A program made the translations under genes and the position numbers. A DNA stretch of 6,307 nt from an uncultured bacterium (lineage in GTDB: Bacteria > Verrucomicrobiota > Lentisphaeria > Victivallales > UBA1829), in assembly GCA_900549045.1 (NCBI GenBank), contig URNE01000149.1, positions 1 through 6,307 of the forward strand. Reading direction: 5' to 3'. The stretch's first letter is position 1. Every line of letters begins with the position of its first letter. Shown piece after piece: positions 1-6,158 of this stretch. The notes under the pieces are model-generated. The model was given only the letters and a program-made list of their open reading frames with translations, was not told the origin of the DNA and did not search any database.

Positions 1-1041
1 GGTTTCATCGGCTCCGCTGTCGCACGGCATATCATAAAAGACACACCGGATTCACTTTGCGTCGTGGATAAGCTCACCTATGCGGGAAATCTGGAAAATC
101 TCGCGGAAATTTCCGCCGATCCGCGTTTCCGTTTTGAAAAAGCGGACATCTGCGACCGTGCGGCGATGGACCGCATTTTCGCCGAATTCAAGCCTACGCA
201 CGTCATGCATCTCGCCGCGGAATCGCACGTCGACCGTTCGATCGACGGCCCCGGCGAATTCATTCAGACCAATATCGTCGGAACCTATACCCTGCTGGAA
301 TCCGCGCGCAAATATTTTTCCGCGCTCGGGGACGAAGCGAAACGCGCGTTCCGCTTCCATCATATTTCCACCGATGAGGTTTACGGCGATCTGAACGGAC
401 CGGAGGATTTCTTCCGCGAAACAACTCCCTATGCGCCCAGCTCGCCTTACTCCGCTTCGAAAGCCTCCAGCGATCACCTGGTCCGTGCGTGGAAACGGAC
501 GTTCGGGCTCCCGACCATCGTCACAAACTGCTCGAACAACTACGGTCCGTATCACTTTCCGGAAAAGCTCATTCCGCTGATCATTCTCCATGCGCTCGAC
601 GGCAAAGAACTCCCCGTTTACGGCGAAGGTCTGCAGGTGCGCGACTGGCTCTATGTGGAAGACCACGCCCGCGCCCTCTATCTTGTTGTAACGCAAGGTG
701 TTCCCGGCGAAACCTACAACATCGGCGGACACAATGAAAAGAAGAATATCGAGGTCGTGAAGACCGTCTGCGCGCTGCTGGACGAACTCGCCCCGCGCAA
801 GGACGGCAAGCCGTATGCGGAACAGATCGTTCATGTGAAGGACCGTCCCGGACACGACCTGCGCTATGCGATCGATCCCTCCAAAATCGCCCGCGAGCTC
901 GGCTGGAAACCGGCGGAGACCTTCGAAAGCGGCATCCGGAAGACGGTCGAGTGGTATCTCGCTCACCGGAACGACTGGTGCGCGCACGTGCTCAGCGGCA
1001 CTTACAAAATGGAACGTCTCGGAACAGGGGGCGCACAATGA
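1..1041 (+). CDS. rfbB: dTDP-glucose 4,6-dehydratase, 5'-truncated by window edge
   Basis: RmlB/RfbB is the second enzyme of dTDP-L-rhamnose synthesis. It uses tightly bound NAD+ to convert dTDP-D-glucose to dTDP-4-keto-6-deoxy-D-glucose in the cytoplasm. The reading frame is open from base 1 and starts with GFIGS, the end of the GxxGFIG Rossmann nucleotide-binding loop. Using window residue numbers, the TDE catalytic triad is T124-D125-E126 within STDEVYGD, and the SDR YxxxK pair is Y150/K154 (YSASK). Other family blocks present are HLAAESHVDRSID, NCSNNYGPYHFPEKLIP, YVEDHARAL and RPGHDLRYAID. In E. coli RmlB the triad is T133-D134-E135, so about nine N-terminal residues are missing upstream. 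That makes the full protein about 355 aa, normal for the family. The TGA stop overlaps the rfbA ATG (ATGA). The first internal ATG, at 64, lies after the Rossmann loop and is not the real start. Confidence 0.97.
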   Translation, partial: GFIGSAVARHIIKDTPDSLCVVDKLTYAGNLENLAEISADPRFRFEKADICDRAAMDRIFAEFKPTHVMHLAAESHVDRSIDGPGEFIQTNIVGTYTLLESARKYFSALGDEAKRAFRFHHISTDEVYGDLNGPEDFFRETTPYAPSSPYSASKASSDHLVRAWKRTFGLPTIVTNCSNNYGPYHFPEKLIPLIILHALDGKELPVYGEGLQVRDWLYVEDHARALYLVVTQGVPGETYNIGGHNEKKNIEVVKTVCALLDELAPRKDGKPYAEQIVHVKDRPGHDLRYAIDPSKIARELGWKPAETFESGIRKTVEWYLAHRNDWCAHVLSGTYKMERLGTGGAQ

Positions 1042-1904
1042 AAGGCATTGTTCTTGCCGGCGGCGCGGGAACGCGTCTGCACCCCATCACCCGCGGCGTT
1101 TCCAAGCAGTTGCTCGGCGTCTATGACAAACCGATGATCTATTATCCGATCAGCACGCTCATGCTTGCCGGAATCCGCGACATTCTCATCATCACGACTC
1201 CGGAGGATCAGTCCTCGTTCCGGCGTCTTCTCGACGACGGCTCCCGGTTCGGCGTCCGCTTCTCATATGCGGTTCAGCCGAAACCGGAGGGGCTCGCCCA
1301 GGCGTTCCTGATCGGAAAATCCTTCATCGGTTCCGATTCAGTCGCGCTGGTGCTTGGCGACAACATCTTCTACGGAGCCGGACTCGAACAGCTGCTTCTT
1401 CAGGCCGCCGCGCGTCCCGCGGGCGCAACTGTGTTCGGCTACTACGTGCGCGACCCGGAACGCTTCGGCGTGGTCGAATTCGACGAAAACGGCAAGGCGG
1501 TCAGCATTGAGGAGAAGCCGGAAAAACCGAAATCCCACTACGCCGTAACCGGACTTTACTTCTACGACAACGACGTTGTCGGCATTGCGGAGAGCATCGG
1601 CCCCTCCGCACGCGGCGAACTGGAGATCACCGCCGTCAACAGCGAATATCTCCGGCGCGGAAAACTGAATGTGGAAGTCTTCAAAAACGGTTACGCGTGG
1701 CTTGACACCGGAACGCATGACAGCATGCTCGACGCGGCGAACTTCATCCGCACCATCGAAACCCGGCAGGGGCTGCAGATCGCCTGTCTGCAGGAAATCG
1801 CGTACGAAAAAGGCTGGATGACTGCTCAGGACGTGCTTGACAGCATCGAAGATATGCTCAAAACAGAATACGGACAATACTTGAAACGGCTGGTGACACA
1901 ATGA
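1038..1904 (+). CDS. rfbA: glucose-1-phosphate thymidylyltransferase
   Basis: RmlA/RfbA carries out the first step of the rhamnose pathway, glucose-1-phosphate + dTTP to dTDP-glucose + PPi, and is usually feedback-inhibited by dTDP-rhamnose. The protein is 288 aa, within the usual 286-295. The nucleotide-binding signature GGAGTRLHP lies at residues 8-16, followed by SKQLL and YDKPMIYYP. The metal-binding Asp is D108 in LGDN, the sugar-phosphate block EEKP has K160, and the second metal Asp is D223 in WLDTGTHDS. The start at 1038 was chosen over an in-frame ATG at 951 because it begins directly with the conserved MKGIVLAGG, overlaps the rfbB stop by ATGA, and has AGGGGG six bases upstream. One small oddity is KQLLGVYDKP, where most family members have Pro rather than Gly (G27). 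Its TGA stop overlaps the rfbC start. Confidence 0.97.
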   Translation: MKGIVLAGGAGTRLHPITRGVSKQLLGVYDKPMIYYPISTLMLAGIRDILIITTPEDQSSFRRLLDDGSRFGVRFSYAVQPKPEGLAQAFLIGKSFIGSDSVALVLGDNIFYGAGLEQLLLQAAARPAGATVFGYYVRDPERFGVVEFDENGKAVSIEEKPEKPKSHYAVTGLYFYDNDVVGIAESIGPSARGELEITAVNSEYLRRGKLNVEVFKNGYAWLDTGTHDSMLDAANFIRTIETRQGLQIACLQEIAYEKGWMTAQDVLDSIEDMLKTEYGQYLKRLVTQ

Positions 1905-2473
1905 ATGTGATTGAAACGGAACTCCCGGAAGTGAAAATCATCGAACCGAAACTTTTCGGCGATGCACGCGGCTACTTCTTTGAATCCTGGAACGAAGCGA
2001 AATACCGCGAAGCCGGAATCGACTGCGACTGGGTTCAGGACAACGAATCGCGCTCCCGCTTCGGAGTCCTGCGCGGACTTCATTTCCAGGCCGCGCCCTA
2101 CACGCAGGCGAAGCTGGTGCGCGTCATCTCCGGCGCCGTGCTCGACGTCGCGCTCGACATCCGCAAAGGCTCCCCGACGTTCGGAAAGCACATCGCCGTG
2201 GAACTTTCCGGAGAAAACAAACGTCAGCTCTTCGTCCCGCGCGGTTTCGCCCACGGATTCGCCGTACTCAGCGACGACGTGATATTCGCTTACAAATGCG
2301 ACAATGTCTACATGCCTTCTTCCGAACGCGGCATCCGTTTCGACGACCCCGCGCTCGGCATTGACTGGCGTGTTCATCCCGGCGAATGGATTCTCTCTCC
2401 CAAAGACACGAAAAACCCGCTTTTCGCCGAAGCGGAACTCTTTGATTTCAACAACCAGGACTACATGAAATGA
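1901..2473 (+). CDS. rfbC: dTDP-4-dehydrorhamnose 3,5-epimerase
   Basis: RmlC/RfbC is a cofactor-free cupin that epimerises dTDP-4-keto-6-deoxyglucose at C3 and C5 to give dTDP-4-keto-L-rhamnose, the third pathway step. The protein is 190 aa, a little over the typical ~180. Visible family blocks are IIEPKLFGDARGYFFESW (residues 13-30), QDNESRS (46-52), VLRGLHFQ with the catalytic base H61, QAKLVRV with K71, VLDVALDIRKGSPTFGK (80-96), VPRGFAHGF (112-120), YKCDNVY with Y131, and SPKDTKNP. D169 is the likely His partner in the catalytic dyad. The start follows from the ATGA overlap with rfbA. The Shine-Dalgarno sequence is weak, so translation probably depends on ribosomes arriving from rfbA. 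The C-terminus (about residues 176-190) runs slightly past the usual family end and overlaps rfbD by four bases. Confidence 0.96.
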   Translation: MNVIETELPEVKIIEPKLFGDARGYFFESWNEAKYREAGIDCDWVQDNESRSRFGVLRGLHFQAAPYTQAKLVRVISGAVLDVALDIRKGSPTFGKHIAVELSGENKRQLFVPRGFAHGFAVLSDDVIFAYKCDNVYMPSSERGIRFDDPALGIDWRVHPGEWILSPKDTKNPLFAEAELFDFNNQDYMK

Positions 2474-3327
2474 TGAAAGTTTTACTCACCGGCGGCAAGG
2501 GTATGCTCGGCCGGACGATCCGCCGGATTCTCGGCGGCCGTTTTGAAATCATCCCGACCGATCTTCCGGAAGCGGACATCACCGATCCCGGCGTTTTTTC
2601 CGCCGTGCTCGCAAAGCATTCGCCCGATGCAGTGATTCACTGCGCCGCAATGACGGCCGTTGACAAATGCGAGACGGAACGGGAACTCGCTTACAGACTC
2701 AACGAACGGGGATCCGCGAACGTCGCGACCGCCTGCAAAGCCGTCGGCTGCCGCCTCCTCGCGATCTCGACCGATTACGTGTTTGACGGTTTCGCGGATC
2801 ACGCATACACCGAATATGACACGGCGAACGGCGGCGCGACCCTTTACGGCAAAAGCAAATTTGCGGGAGAAGAGGCGATCCGCCGGATTTATCCGGAAAA
2901 TTCCGTCATCTGCCGTGTTTCGTGGCTCTACGGATTCGGCGGTCCGAGTTTTGTTCACACGATGCTGCAGCTTGCGGACGGTTCGCGTCCGGTTCTGAAA
3001 GTCGTATCGGACCAGATCGGCAATCCGACGAGCGCGGTTGCGGTTTCTCGGAAACTGGGTGAACTTCTGGAGCGTCCGGAAGTCACCGGAACGATTCATA
3101 TGACTTGCGAAGGCGAAGCCAGCTGGGCGGACTTCGCCCGTGAGATTTTCCGTCGGAAAGGCGTGAAGCAGGAAGTGCTGAACTGTACGACGGAAGAGTT
3201 CCCGCGTCCTGCGCCGCGCCCGAAAAATTCCCGTCTGGTCAAACAGCGTCTCCGCGAGCTCGGTTTCGCTCCGATGCCCGATTGGAAAGACGCCCTGTCG
3301 GAGTTCCTGAAACTGGAATTCAAATAA
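2470..3327 (+). CDS. rfbD: dTDP-4-dehydrorhamnose reductase
   Basis: RmlD/RfbD is the last pathway enzyme. It reduces dTDP-4-keto-L-rhamnose to dTDP-L-rhamnose with NAD(P)H. The protein is 285 aa, the normal length for this extended SDR. The N-terminal Rossmann loop is TGGKGMLG (residues 7-14), then DITDP (36-40), HCAAMTAVDKCE (57-68), the catalytic STDYVFDG (100-107) and Y126-G-K-S-K130, the YxxxK pair. VSDQIGNPTSA (179-189) and RPKNSRL (250-256) are typical of the substrate-binding half. Two in-tandem ATGs (2470 and 2473) are possible starts. The first is preferred because it makes the ATGA overlap with the rfbC stop and lies nine bases after AGGA. It is the final gene of the rfbBACD operon and is followed directly by a hairpin terminator. 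Confidence 0.96.
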   Translation: MMKVLLTGGKGMLGRTIRRILGGRFEIIPTDLPEADITDPGVFSAVLAKHSPDAVIHCAAMTAVDKCETERELAYRLNERGSANVATACKAVGCRLLAISTDYVFDGFADHAYTEYDTANGGATLYGKSKFAGEEAIRRIYPENSVICRVSWLYGFGGPSFVHTMLQLADGSRPVLKVVSDQIGNPTSAVAVSRKLGELLERPEVTGTIHMTCEGEASWADFAREIFRRKGVKQEVLNCTTEEFPRPAPRPKNSRLVKQRLRELGFAPMPDWKDALSEFLKLEFK

Positions 3328-3333
3328 TCGGGA

Positions 3334-3362
3334 GGAGGCTGCCCCGTGAAGAAGCAGCCTCC
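3334..3362. terminator. Hairpin terminator between convergent operons
   Basis: GGAGGCTGC (3334-3342) and GCAGCCTCC (3354-3362) form a perfect 9-bp stem with an 11-nt loop, starting seven bases after the rfbD stop codon. On the plus strand it is followed by a T-rich but interrupted stretch (GTTCGTTTACTTT), which suits an intrinsic terminator for the rfb operon. It lies in the only gap between two convergent operons (3328-3369), so it may also stop minus-strand transcription, although the T-run on that side is poor. Confidence 0.8.
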
Positions 3363-3369
3363 GGTTCGT

Positions 3370-4242
3370 TTACTTTAACGTTGTCAATTTTGTTTCCGGT
3401 TTTTCCGCGGCGGAATAAAATTTTCTGCTGCGGATTGTGCCGTAATATTTTCTGCCGTCGAACGCTCCGTTGATGAGGTGCGCTTCATACTTGCGGTTGT
3501 TGTACTCCACATATGTTTTCCCGTCTTTTTCCTGTATGCCGGAGAAGGATTTGACGGTTTCGTTTGGCAGTTCCGAAGCGTAAGGCTGCCCGTTGAACAT
3601 CTGAACGCCGAGTACGGTCTGCTCCTGCGGGTCTGCAATGCAGCGGTTCTCCTTGCTTTCCAGATAGAGACGTCCGTCAATCAGAGTATAGAGATTGAAT
3701 TGAGTCCGGCCTCCGGTGTTTGTCAGAAGACGCTGTGCGGTTTTCCTGCCGTCGCGCTCGAAAACGAGCTGATAGTCATATTCGGCCAGGAACGGATGAA
3801 TGGAGCGTTGTTCCAGCGAGAGTTTGGTTTTGCTTTCTCCGGGCAGGGGAATGGCGGTTGCAAACCATTCGCCATGATACTGTTCCGAGTCGGCGAAGTA
3901 CCTGACGGTGCTGCAGAAGATACTTGTCGCGATCGCCGCTGCCAGACAGAAAACGGAAAACGGAATGGCGACAAGGAAGATGAACGCCGGATATTTCCAG
4001 TTCGCCTTGTAGCGTTTGCGGATGAATGCCGCAAGCAGAATGATGATTGCCCAGCAGAGTGTTCCGGAAAGAAGCGCCATGTTTTGCGGCAGGTGGTTCA
4101 GCGCAAAGAATGCAAGCATTCCAAGCGGCACGGTTTTGAGCGCGGTCATGATCATCCCGCTGCTCCTCCGGGTCTTCGGGATGATCCACAGAATTGCGGG
4201 AACAAGGGCGAAAATGAAACAGACAAAGATGAAACTGCTCAT
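3370..4242 (-). CDS. Unrecognised polytopic membrane protein with extracytoplasmic C-terminal domain
   Basis: I do not recognise a family for this 290-aa protein. Four hydrophobic segments are visible at about residues 1-21, 31-49, 54-74 and 85-110. Basic stretches after the first helix (KTRR, 23-26) and after the third (RKRYKANWK, 75-83) put those loops inside by the positive-inside rule. This predicts N-out topology, with the C-terminal part (about 112-290) outside the cytoplasm. That part is polar and rich in Tyr, Thr, Asn and charged residues, with alternating patterns suggesting beta strands (for example GRLYLESKEN, KTYVEYNNRKYEAHLI). No catalytic motif was found. The start is well supported: GGAGG lies four bases before the ATG. 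The gene begins 12 bases after the stop of the upstream SGNH hydrolase and so is very probably co-transcribed with it. Any role in handling or sensing surface or cell-envelope material is inferred only from that neighbour. Confidence 0.8.
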   Translation of the reverse strand: MSSFIFVCFIFALVPAILWIIPKTRRSSGMIMTALKTVPLGMLAFFALNHLPQNMALLSGTLCWAIIILLAAFIRKRYKANWKYPAFIFLVAIPFSVFCLAAAIATSIFCSTVRYFADSEQYHGEWFATAIPLPGESKTKLSLEQRSIHPFLAEYDYQLVFERDGRKTAQRLLTNTGGRTQFNLYTLIDGRLYLESKENRCIADPQEQTVLGVQMFNGQPYASELPNETVKSFSGIQEKDGKTYVEYNNRKYEAHLINGAFDGRKYYGTIRSRKFYSAAEKPETKLTTLK

Positions 4243-4254
4243 AAAACCTCCGGA

Positions 4255-5316
4255 TTACAGCATTCGTTTCAGGCGGTCTGCGATCCGGAGCGCCATAAGC
4301 ATGGCTCCGAGATCGTTCGGGTGGCAGTTGTCCTGTGTGCAGTCCTCGCGGAAAGGCCCGGAAAAGAGCGTTTCCCCGTCGAGAAATTCGACGTTGCGGT
4401 CGCCGGAATCGACGGCGTTCATCCAGGTGTGCATGATGATTTCGCGCCGCCGCCTGCAGTTTTCGTCCGGGACGAAATTGCACATGGACATCATAAGAAC
4501 GGGGACGTCCGGTCGCTGTTCGCGGTATCTGCGGAAGAAGGGTTCGTGCCGTTCCGCGAGAAATTCCGGGGTCGGCGCATTGTGGTCGAACTCCATGACG
4601 AGTGCGGCGATATCGAGTTTAGCAATGGTGTCGGCGATGCAGAGTTCGCCTCGGCACGATCCGCCGAATCCCATATTGACGAGATGAAAATCAAGCATTC
4701 TCGCGAGGATGACGGGATAGACCATTCCGGGGCGTCCGGCGGAGCCGCTGTTGGTGATGGAGGAACCGTAGAAGACGACGGGTTTTGCGATGCGGTGAGG
4801 GACGGGCGGTTCGACGATGCTTCCCGGAACGGTCCCGATTGCGATTGCGGAGGTTGCGCAGTGATAGGGAAACCAAAGCGTGCAGTCGGCGAATTCTCCG
4901 TCGGCGGAGAGTTCCCAGAGTCCTTCGAAGCAGTCGTCGCCGACGGGGATGATGCGGTTGCCGCGGAATTTGCTTTCGGCTCCGGTTCCGGTATAAAGAT
5001 CGAATCCGTCGCTTCCTCCCCGGTTGTTTCCGTTCCAGATTTCATTGAATCCCGCGCGCACGCCGACGACGGGGGAGTTCGTGCGGAACCGGATCGCTTC
5101 ACCCGCGCCCTGCATGCTCATTGGGAAGACTCCTTCCTTGTCGCACATTCCGGCGACGTCCAGCGGCAGACGGCTTCTGCGTCCTTCGCTGTCGATATAC
5201 GGGAATCCTTCGAGGGCGAACGGCGCGGCGAATCCGTCGCGGAATTCGAGTTCCTGATTGCCGATGGTGCGCGATTTGAAATTGGTGTCGAGCTCGGCGA
5301 AATTTTTCTCGTTCAT
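4255..5316 (-). CDS. SGNH/GDSL-type hydrolase with GxDLY-like N-terminal domain
   Basis: This 353-aa protein is a predicted serine esterase or acylhydrolase of the SGNH superfamily. The N-terminal half (about 1-170) looks like the beta-rich domain found before some SGNH domains and includes GFDLYTG (104-110), a match to the GxDLY signature. The catalytic half starts near residue 178. Block I is FYGSSIT, with the probable nucleophile S186 in GxS, and continues as SGSAGRPGMVYP. Block II is NMGFGGS (214-220), with G219 as oxyanion Gly candidate. Block III is MEFDHN, with N246. Block V is DNCHPND, with D329 and H332. No signal peptide or membrane segment is visible, so it is predicted cytoplasmic. 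The substrate is unknown; relatives include carbohydrate deacetylases. The start has GGAG eight bases upstream. It is the first gene of a two-gene operon with the membrane protein that follows. Confidence 0.9.
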   Translation of the reverse strand: MNEKNFAELDTNFKSRTIGNQELEFRDGFAAPFALEGFPYIDSEGRRSRLPLDVAGMCDKEGVFPMSMQGAGEAIRFRTNSPVVGVRAGFNEIWNGNNRGGSDGFDLYTGTGAESKFRGNRIIPVGDDCFEGLWELSADGEFADCTLWFPYHCATSAIAIGTVPGSIVEPPVPHRIAKPVVFYGSSITNSGSAGRPGMVYPVILARMLDFHLVNMGFGGSCRGELCIADTIAKLDIAALVMEFDHNAPTPEFLAERHEPFFRRYREQRPDVPVLMMSMCNFVPDENCRRRREIIMHTWMNAVDSGDRNVEFLDGETLFSGPFREDCTQDNCHPNDLGAMLMALRIADRLKRML

Positions 5317-5354
5317 TTGAAATACTCCGTTGTTTGAATGACCATCATATATGA

Positions 5355-5382
5355 AATATAATCAGAGCGGATATTTTTTCAA
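5355..5382 (-). promoter_or_regulatory. Probable sigma70-type promoter of the SGNH hydrolase operon
   Basis: Read on the minus strand, TTGAAA (5382-5377) and TATATT (5360-5355) are separated by 16 bases. They match the -35 and -10 consensus at five of six positions each. Transcription would start near 5348, giving a leader of roughly 30 nt before the hydrolase ATG. The region is AT-rich, unlike the flanking genes. Confidence 0.5.
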
Positions 5383-5412
5383 GTTGAAATAATGGAAAAC
5401 GGCGAGAAGTGT

Positions 5413-5440
5413 TTGTGTTTTGACAGATGCGCTGTATAGT
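5413..5440 (+). promoter_or_regulatory. Possible plus-strand promoter upstream of palindrome and Nudix gene
   Basis: TATAGT (5435-5440) is a good -10 hexamer. It is paired here with a poor -35, TTGTGT (5413-5418), at 16-base spacing. A perfect TTGACA is present at 5420-5425 but is only nine bases from TATAGT. Using TTGACA would require the weaker GATGAT (5445-5450) at a 19-base spacing. Either arrangement would start transcription before the left arm of the palindrome and place it in the leader of the Nudix mRNA. Confidence 0.3.
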
Positions 5441-5451
5441 ACGTGATGATT

Positions 5452-5558
5452 AAAAACAGAGGCAGGGGGGAACAATACCGCTCCAACTAGAAAAGGTACT
5501 GTAAAGCCTTGGCGGCTTTGATGTATTTTAACGTTCAGAGGATGTTCCCCTGCCTCAT
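5452..5558 (-). ncRNA. Candidate small structured RNA
   Basis: On the minus strand the palindrome has the layout of an independent small RNA gene. An extended -10 site lies just upstream. The predicted first transcribed base falls at 5559-5558, two bases before the closing stem. The descending stem arm is followed after two bases by TTTTT (5456-5452). The product would be an almost fully folded rod of about 105 nt with internal bulges, whose terminal stem plus U-tract could act as its own terminator. It lacks the SRP RNA core, and I see no tmRNA or RNase P features. It is shorter than typical 6S RNA (~180 nt), although the rod shape is similar. The transcript is inferred from sequence layout only. 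Confidence 0.35.
5459..5556. repeat. 98-bp imperfect palindrome (extended hairpin)
   Basis: The outer arms are GAGGCAGGGG (5459-5468) with CCCCTGCCTC (5547-5556), continued by AACA (5471-5474) with TGTT (5543-5546) past a two-base GG bulge. That gives 14 pairs. At the centre, AAAGCC (5503-5508) and GGCTTT (5514-5519) form a second perfect stem around a five-base loop. Between them, short matched blocks line up in the right order: CTC 5481-5483 with GAG 5538-5540, AAC 5485-5487 with GTT 5533-5535, AAAA 5491-5494 with TTTT 5526-5529, and TAC 5497-5499 with GTA 5523-5525. The element is therefore one long, bulged rod-like hairpin on either strand. No protein-coding sense is evident. It may encode an RNA or be a relic palindromic mobile element. 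Confidence 0.8.
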
Positions 5559-5565
5559 GATGAAT

Positions 5566-5574
5566 AGTATACCA
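5566..5574 (-). promoter_or_regulatory. Extended -10 promoter motif reading into the palindrome
   Basis: The minus strand reads TGG followed by TATACT, an extended -10 element (TGnTATAAT with one mismatch). Upstream is a T-rich tract and a weak -35 candidate, TTGCTT, at about 16-base spacing. Extended -10 promoters depend less on a good -35. The start would be at the foot of the long hairpin. Confidence 0.4.
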
Positions 5575-5619
5575 CAAAAACGGAAAAAAGCAAATGCTTT
5601 TCAGAAAGAAGGATTGATT

Positions 5620-6015
5620 ATGCAGAAAAAACATGTCTGCGCCGCCGTAATCCGCAAAGACGGATACACCATGATCTGCAGCCGTCCGAAAGCAACGGTT
5701 CTGCGCGATAAAATGGAATTCCCCGGAGGGAAAGTCGAACCCGGGGAAAGTTATCATGAGTGCATCGTCCGCGAACTCCGGGAGGAGCTCGGCGCGGAGA
5801 TTCTTCCGCTCGACGTCGTTCATGAAGTCGAGCACGAATACCCGAACGGTCTGCTCGACATCGTATTCATCCGCTGCATTCTGAAGCCCGGATCGAATCC
5901 GTCGCCGTGCGAAGGTCAGGAGATGAAGTGGGTGCCGACCGCGGAGCTCGGTTCCGTGGATTTCCTCGAAGCGGACCGGCCGTTCGCCGAACTTGTCGCC
6001 GGCGCGGCGCGGTGA
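5620..6015 (+). CDS. MutT-like Nudix hydrolase
   Basis: This 131-aa protein hydrolyses a nucleoside diphosphate linked to another moiety (X). Its closest style is MutT (8-oxo-dGTP diphosphatase, ~129 aa), which removes oxidised dGTP from the pool before it can be misincorporated. The full Nudix box GX5EX7REUXEEXGU lies at residues 37-59: G37, E43, then RELREELGA. R51, E52, E55 and E56 are the metal- and substrate-handling positions. It is preceded by MEFPGGK, as in MutT. The C-terminal EGQEMKWVPTAEL and FLEADRPFAELV also follow the MutT pattern. The frame is open upstream to 5509, but the start at 5620 is chosen because it has AAGGA six bases upstream and opens with the first beta strand (HVCAAVIRKDG). 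The extra upstream codons would come from the palindrome. Exact substrate is not provable from sequence. Confidence 0.92.
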   Translation: MQKKHVCAAVIRKDGYTMICSRPKATVLRDKMEFPGGKVEPGESYHECIVRELREELGAEILPLDVVHEVEHEYPNGLLDIVFIRCILKPGSNPSPCEGQEMKWVPTAELGSVDFLEADRPFAELVAGAAR

Positions 6016-6036
6016 CGGAAAATATTCTGTCCGCTC

Positions 6037-6065
6037 TTGAAAAACGGTGTTTTTTGTGCTAAATT
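6037..6065 (+). promoter_or_regulatory. Probable gltA promoter
   Basis: TTGAAA (6037-6042) and TAAATT (6060-6065) are separated by exactly 17 bases, and the -10 is preceded by TGC, an extended -10 feature. The -35 matches consensus at five of six positions and the -10 at four of six. Transcription would start near 6072, leaving a leader of about 87 nt before the citrate synthase ATG. Confidence 0.5.
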
Positions 6066-6071
6066 ACGAAT

Positions 6072-6158
6072 TCTGTTCAGAGCTCGTTTGAAAAACCGAT
6101 TTGGAGTCTGAGAGCGGCCCTCGTACCGGCAACCCCGTAACTGCAAGGAGTCTGGCTC
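6072..6158 (+). other. gltA 5' leader with repeated GGAGTCTG
   Basis: The octamer GGAGTCTG occurs twice, at 6103-6110 and 6147-6154. The second copy contains the Shine-Dalgarno used by gltA. Short foldable stretches lie between the copies: GAG/CTC around 6110-6122, and TAC-C-GG with CC-C-GTA around 6124-6139, which has a C-C mismatch. No known riboswitch class is recognised. The leader could be regulatory, but the evidence is weak. Confidence 0.25.

Noticed and set aside
52..1038. A 328-codon open frame antisense to rfbB.
   Set aside because: rfbB is unmistakable on the plus strand. The antisense frame reflects codon bias and has no domain.
1338..2377. Minus-strand open frames opposite rfbA and rfbC.
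   Set aside because: They mirror strongly conserved plus-strand enzymes, lack ribosome-binding sites and contain no recognisable motifs.
3478..5337. A 619-codon open frame on the plus strand, antisense to the SGNH hydrolase and membrane protein.
   Set aside because: It is the antisense shadow of two well-supported minus-strand genes. The minus frames have catalytic motifs, helices with consistent topology and good ribosome-binding sites. The plus product is rich in Arg, Asp, Glu and Val with no recognisable domain.
5509..5619. N-terminal extension of the Nudix protein.
   Set aside because: It needs a TTG start inside the central hairpin of the palindrome without a Shine-Dalgarno. Family alignment and AAGGA support the start at 5620.
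6016..6055. Possible terminator after the Nudix gene (CGGA/TCCG and AAAAAC-GGT-GTTTTT).
   Set aside because: The stems are only four GC pairs or almost all A-T, and the T-run overlaps the gltA promoter spacer, so it is not convincing as an intrinsic terminator.
6110..6145. CCGGCAACC in the gltA leader resembles a stretch of the SAM-I riboswitch.
   Set aside because: The rest of the SAM-I core, including the closing helix and the conserved GA-rich segments, is absent, and gltA is not a usual target.
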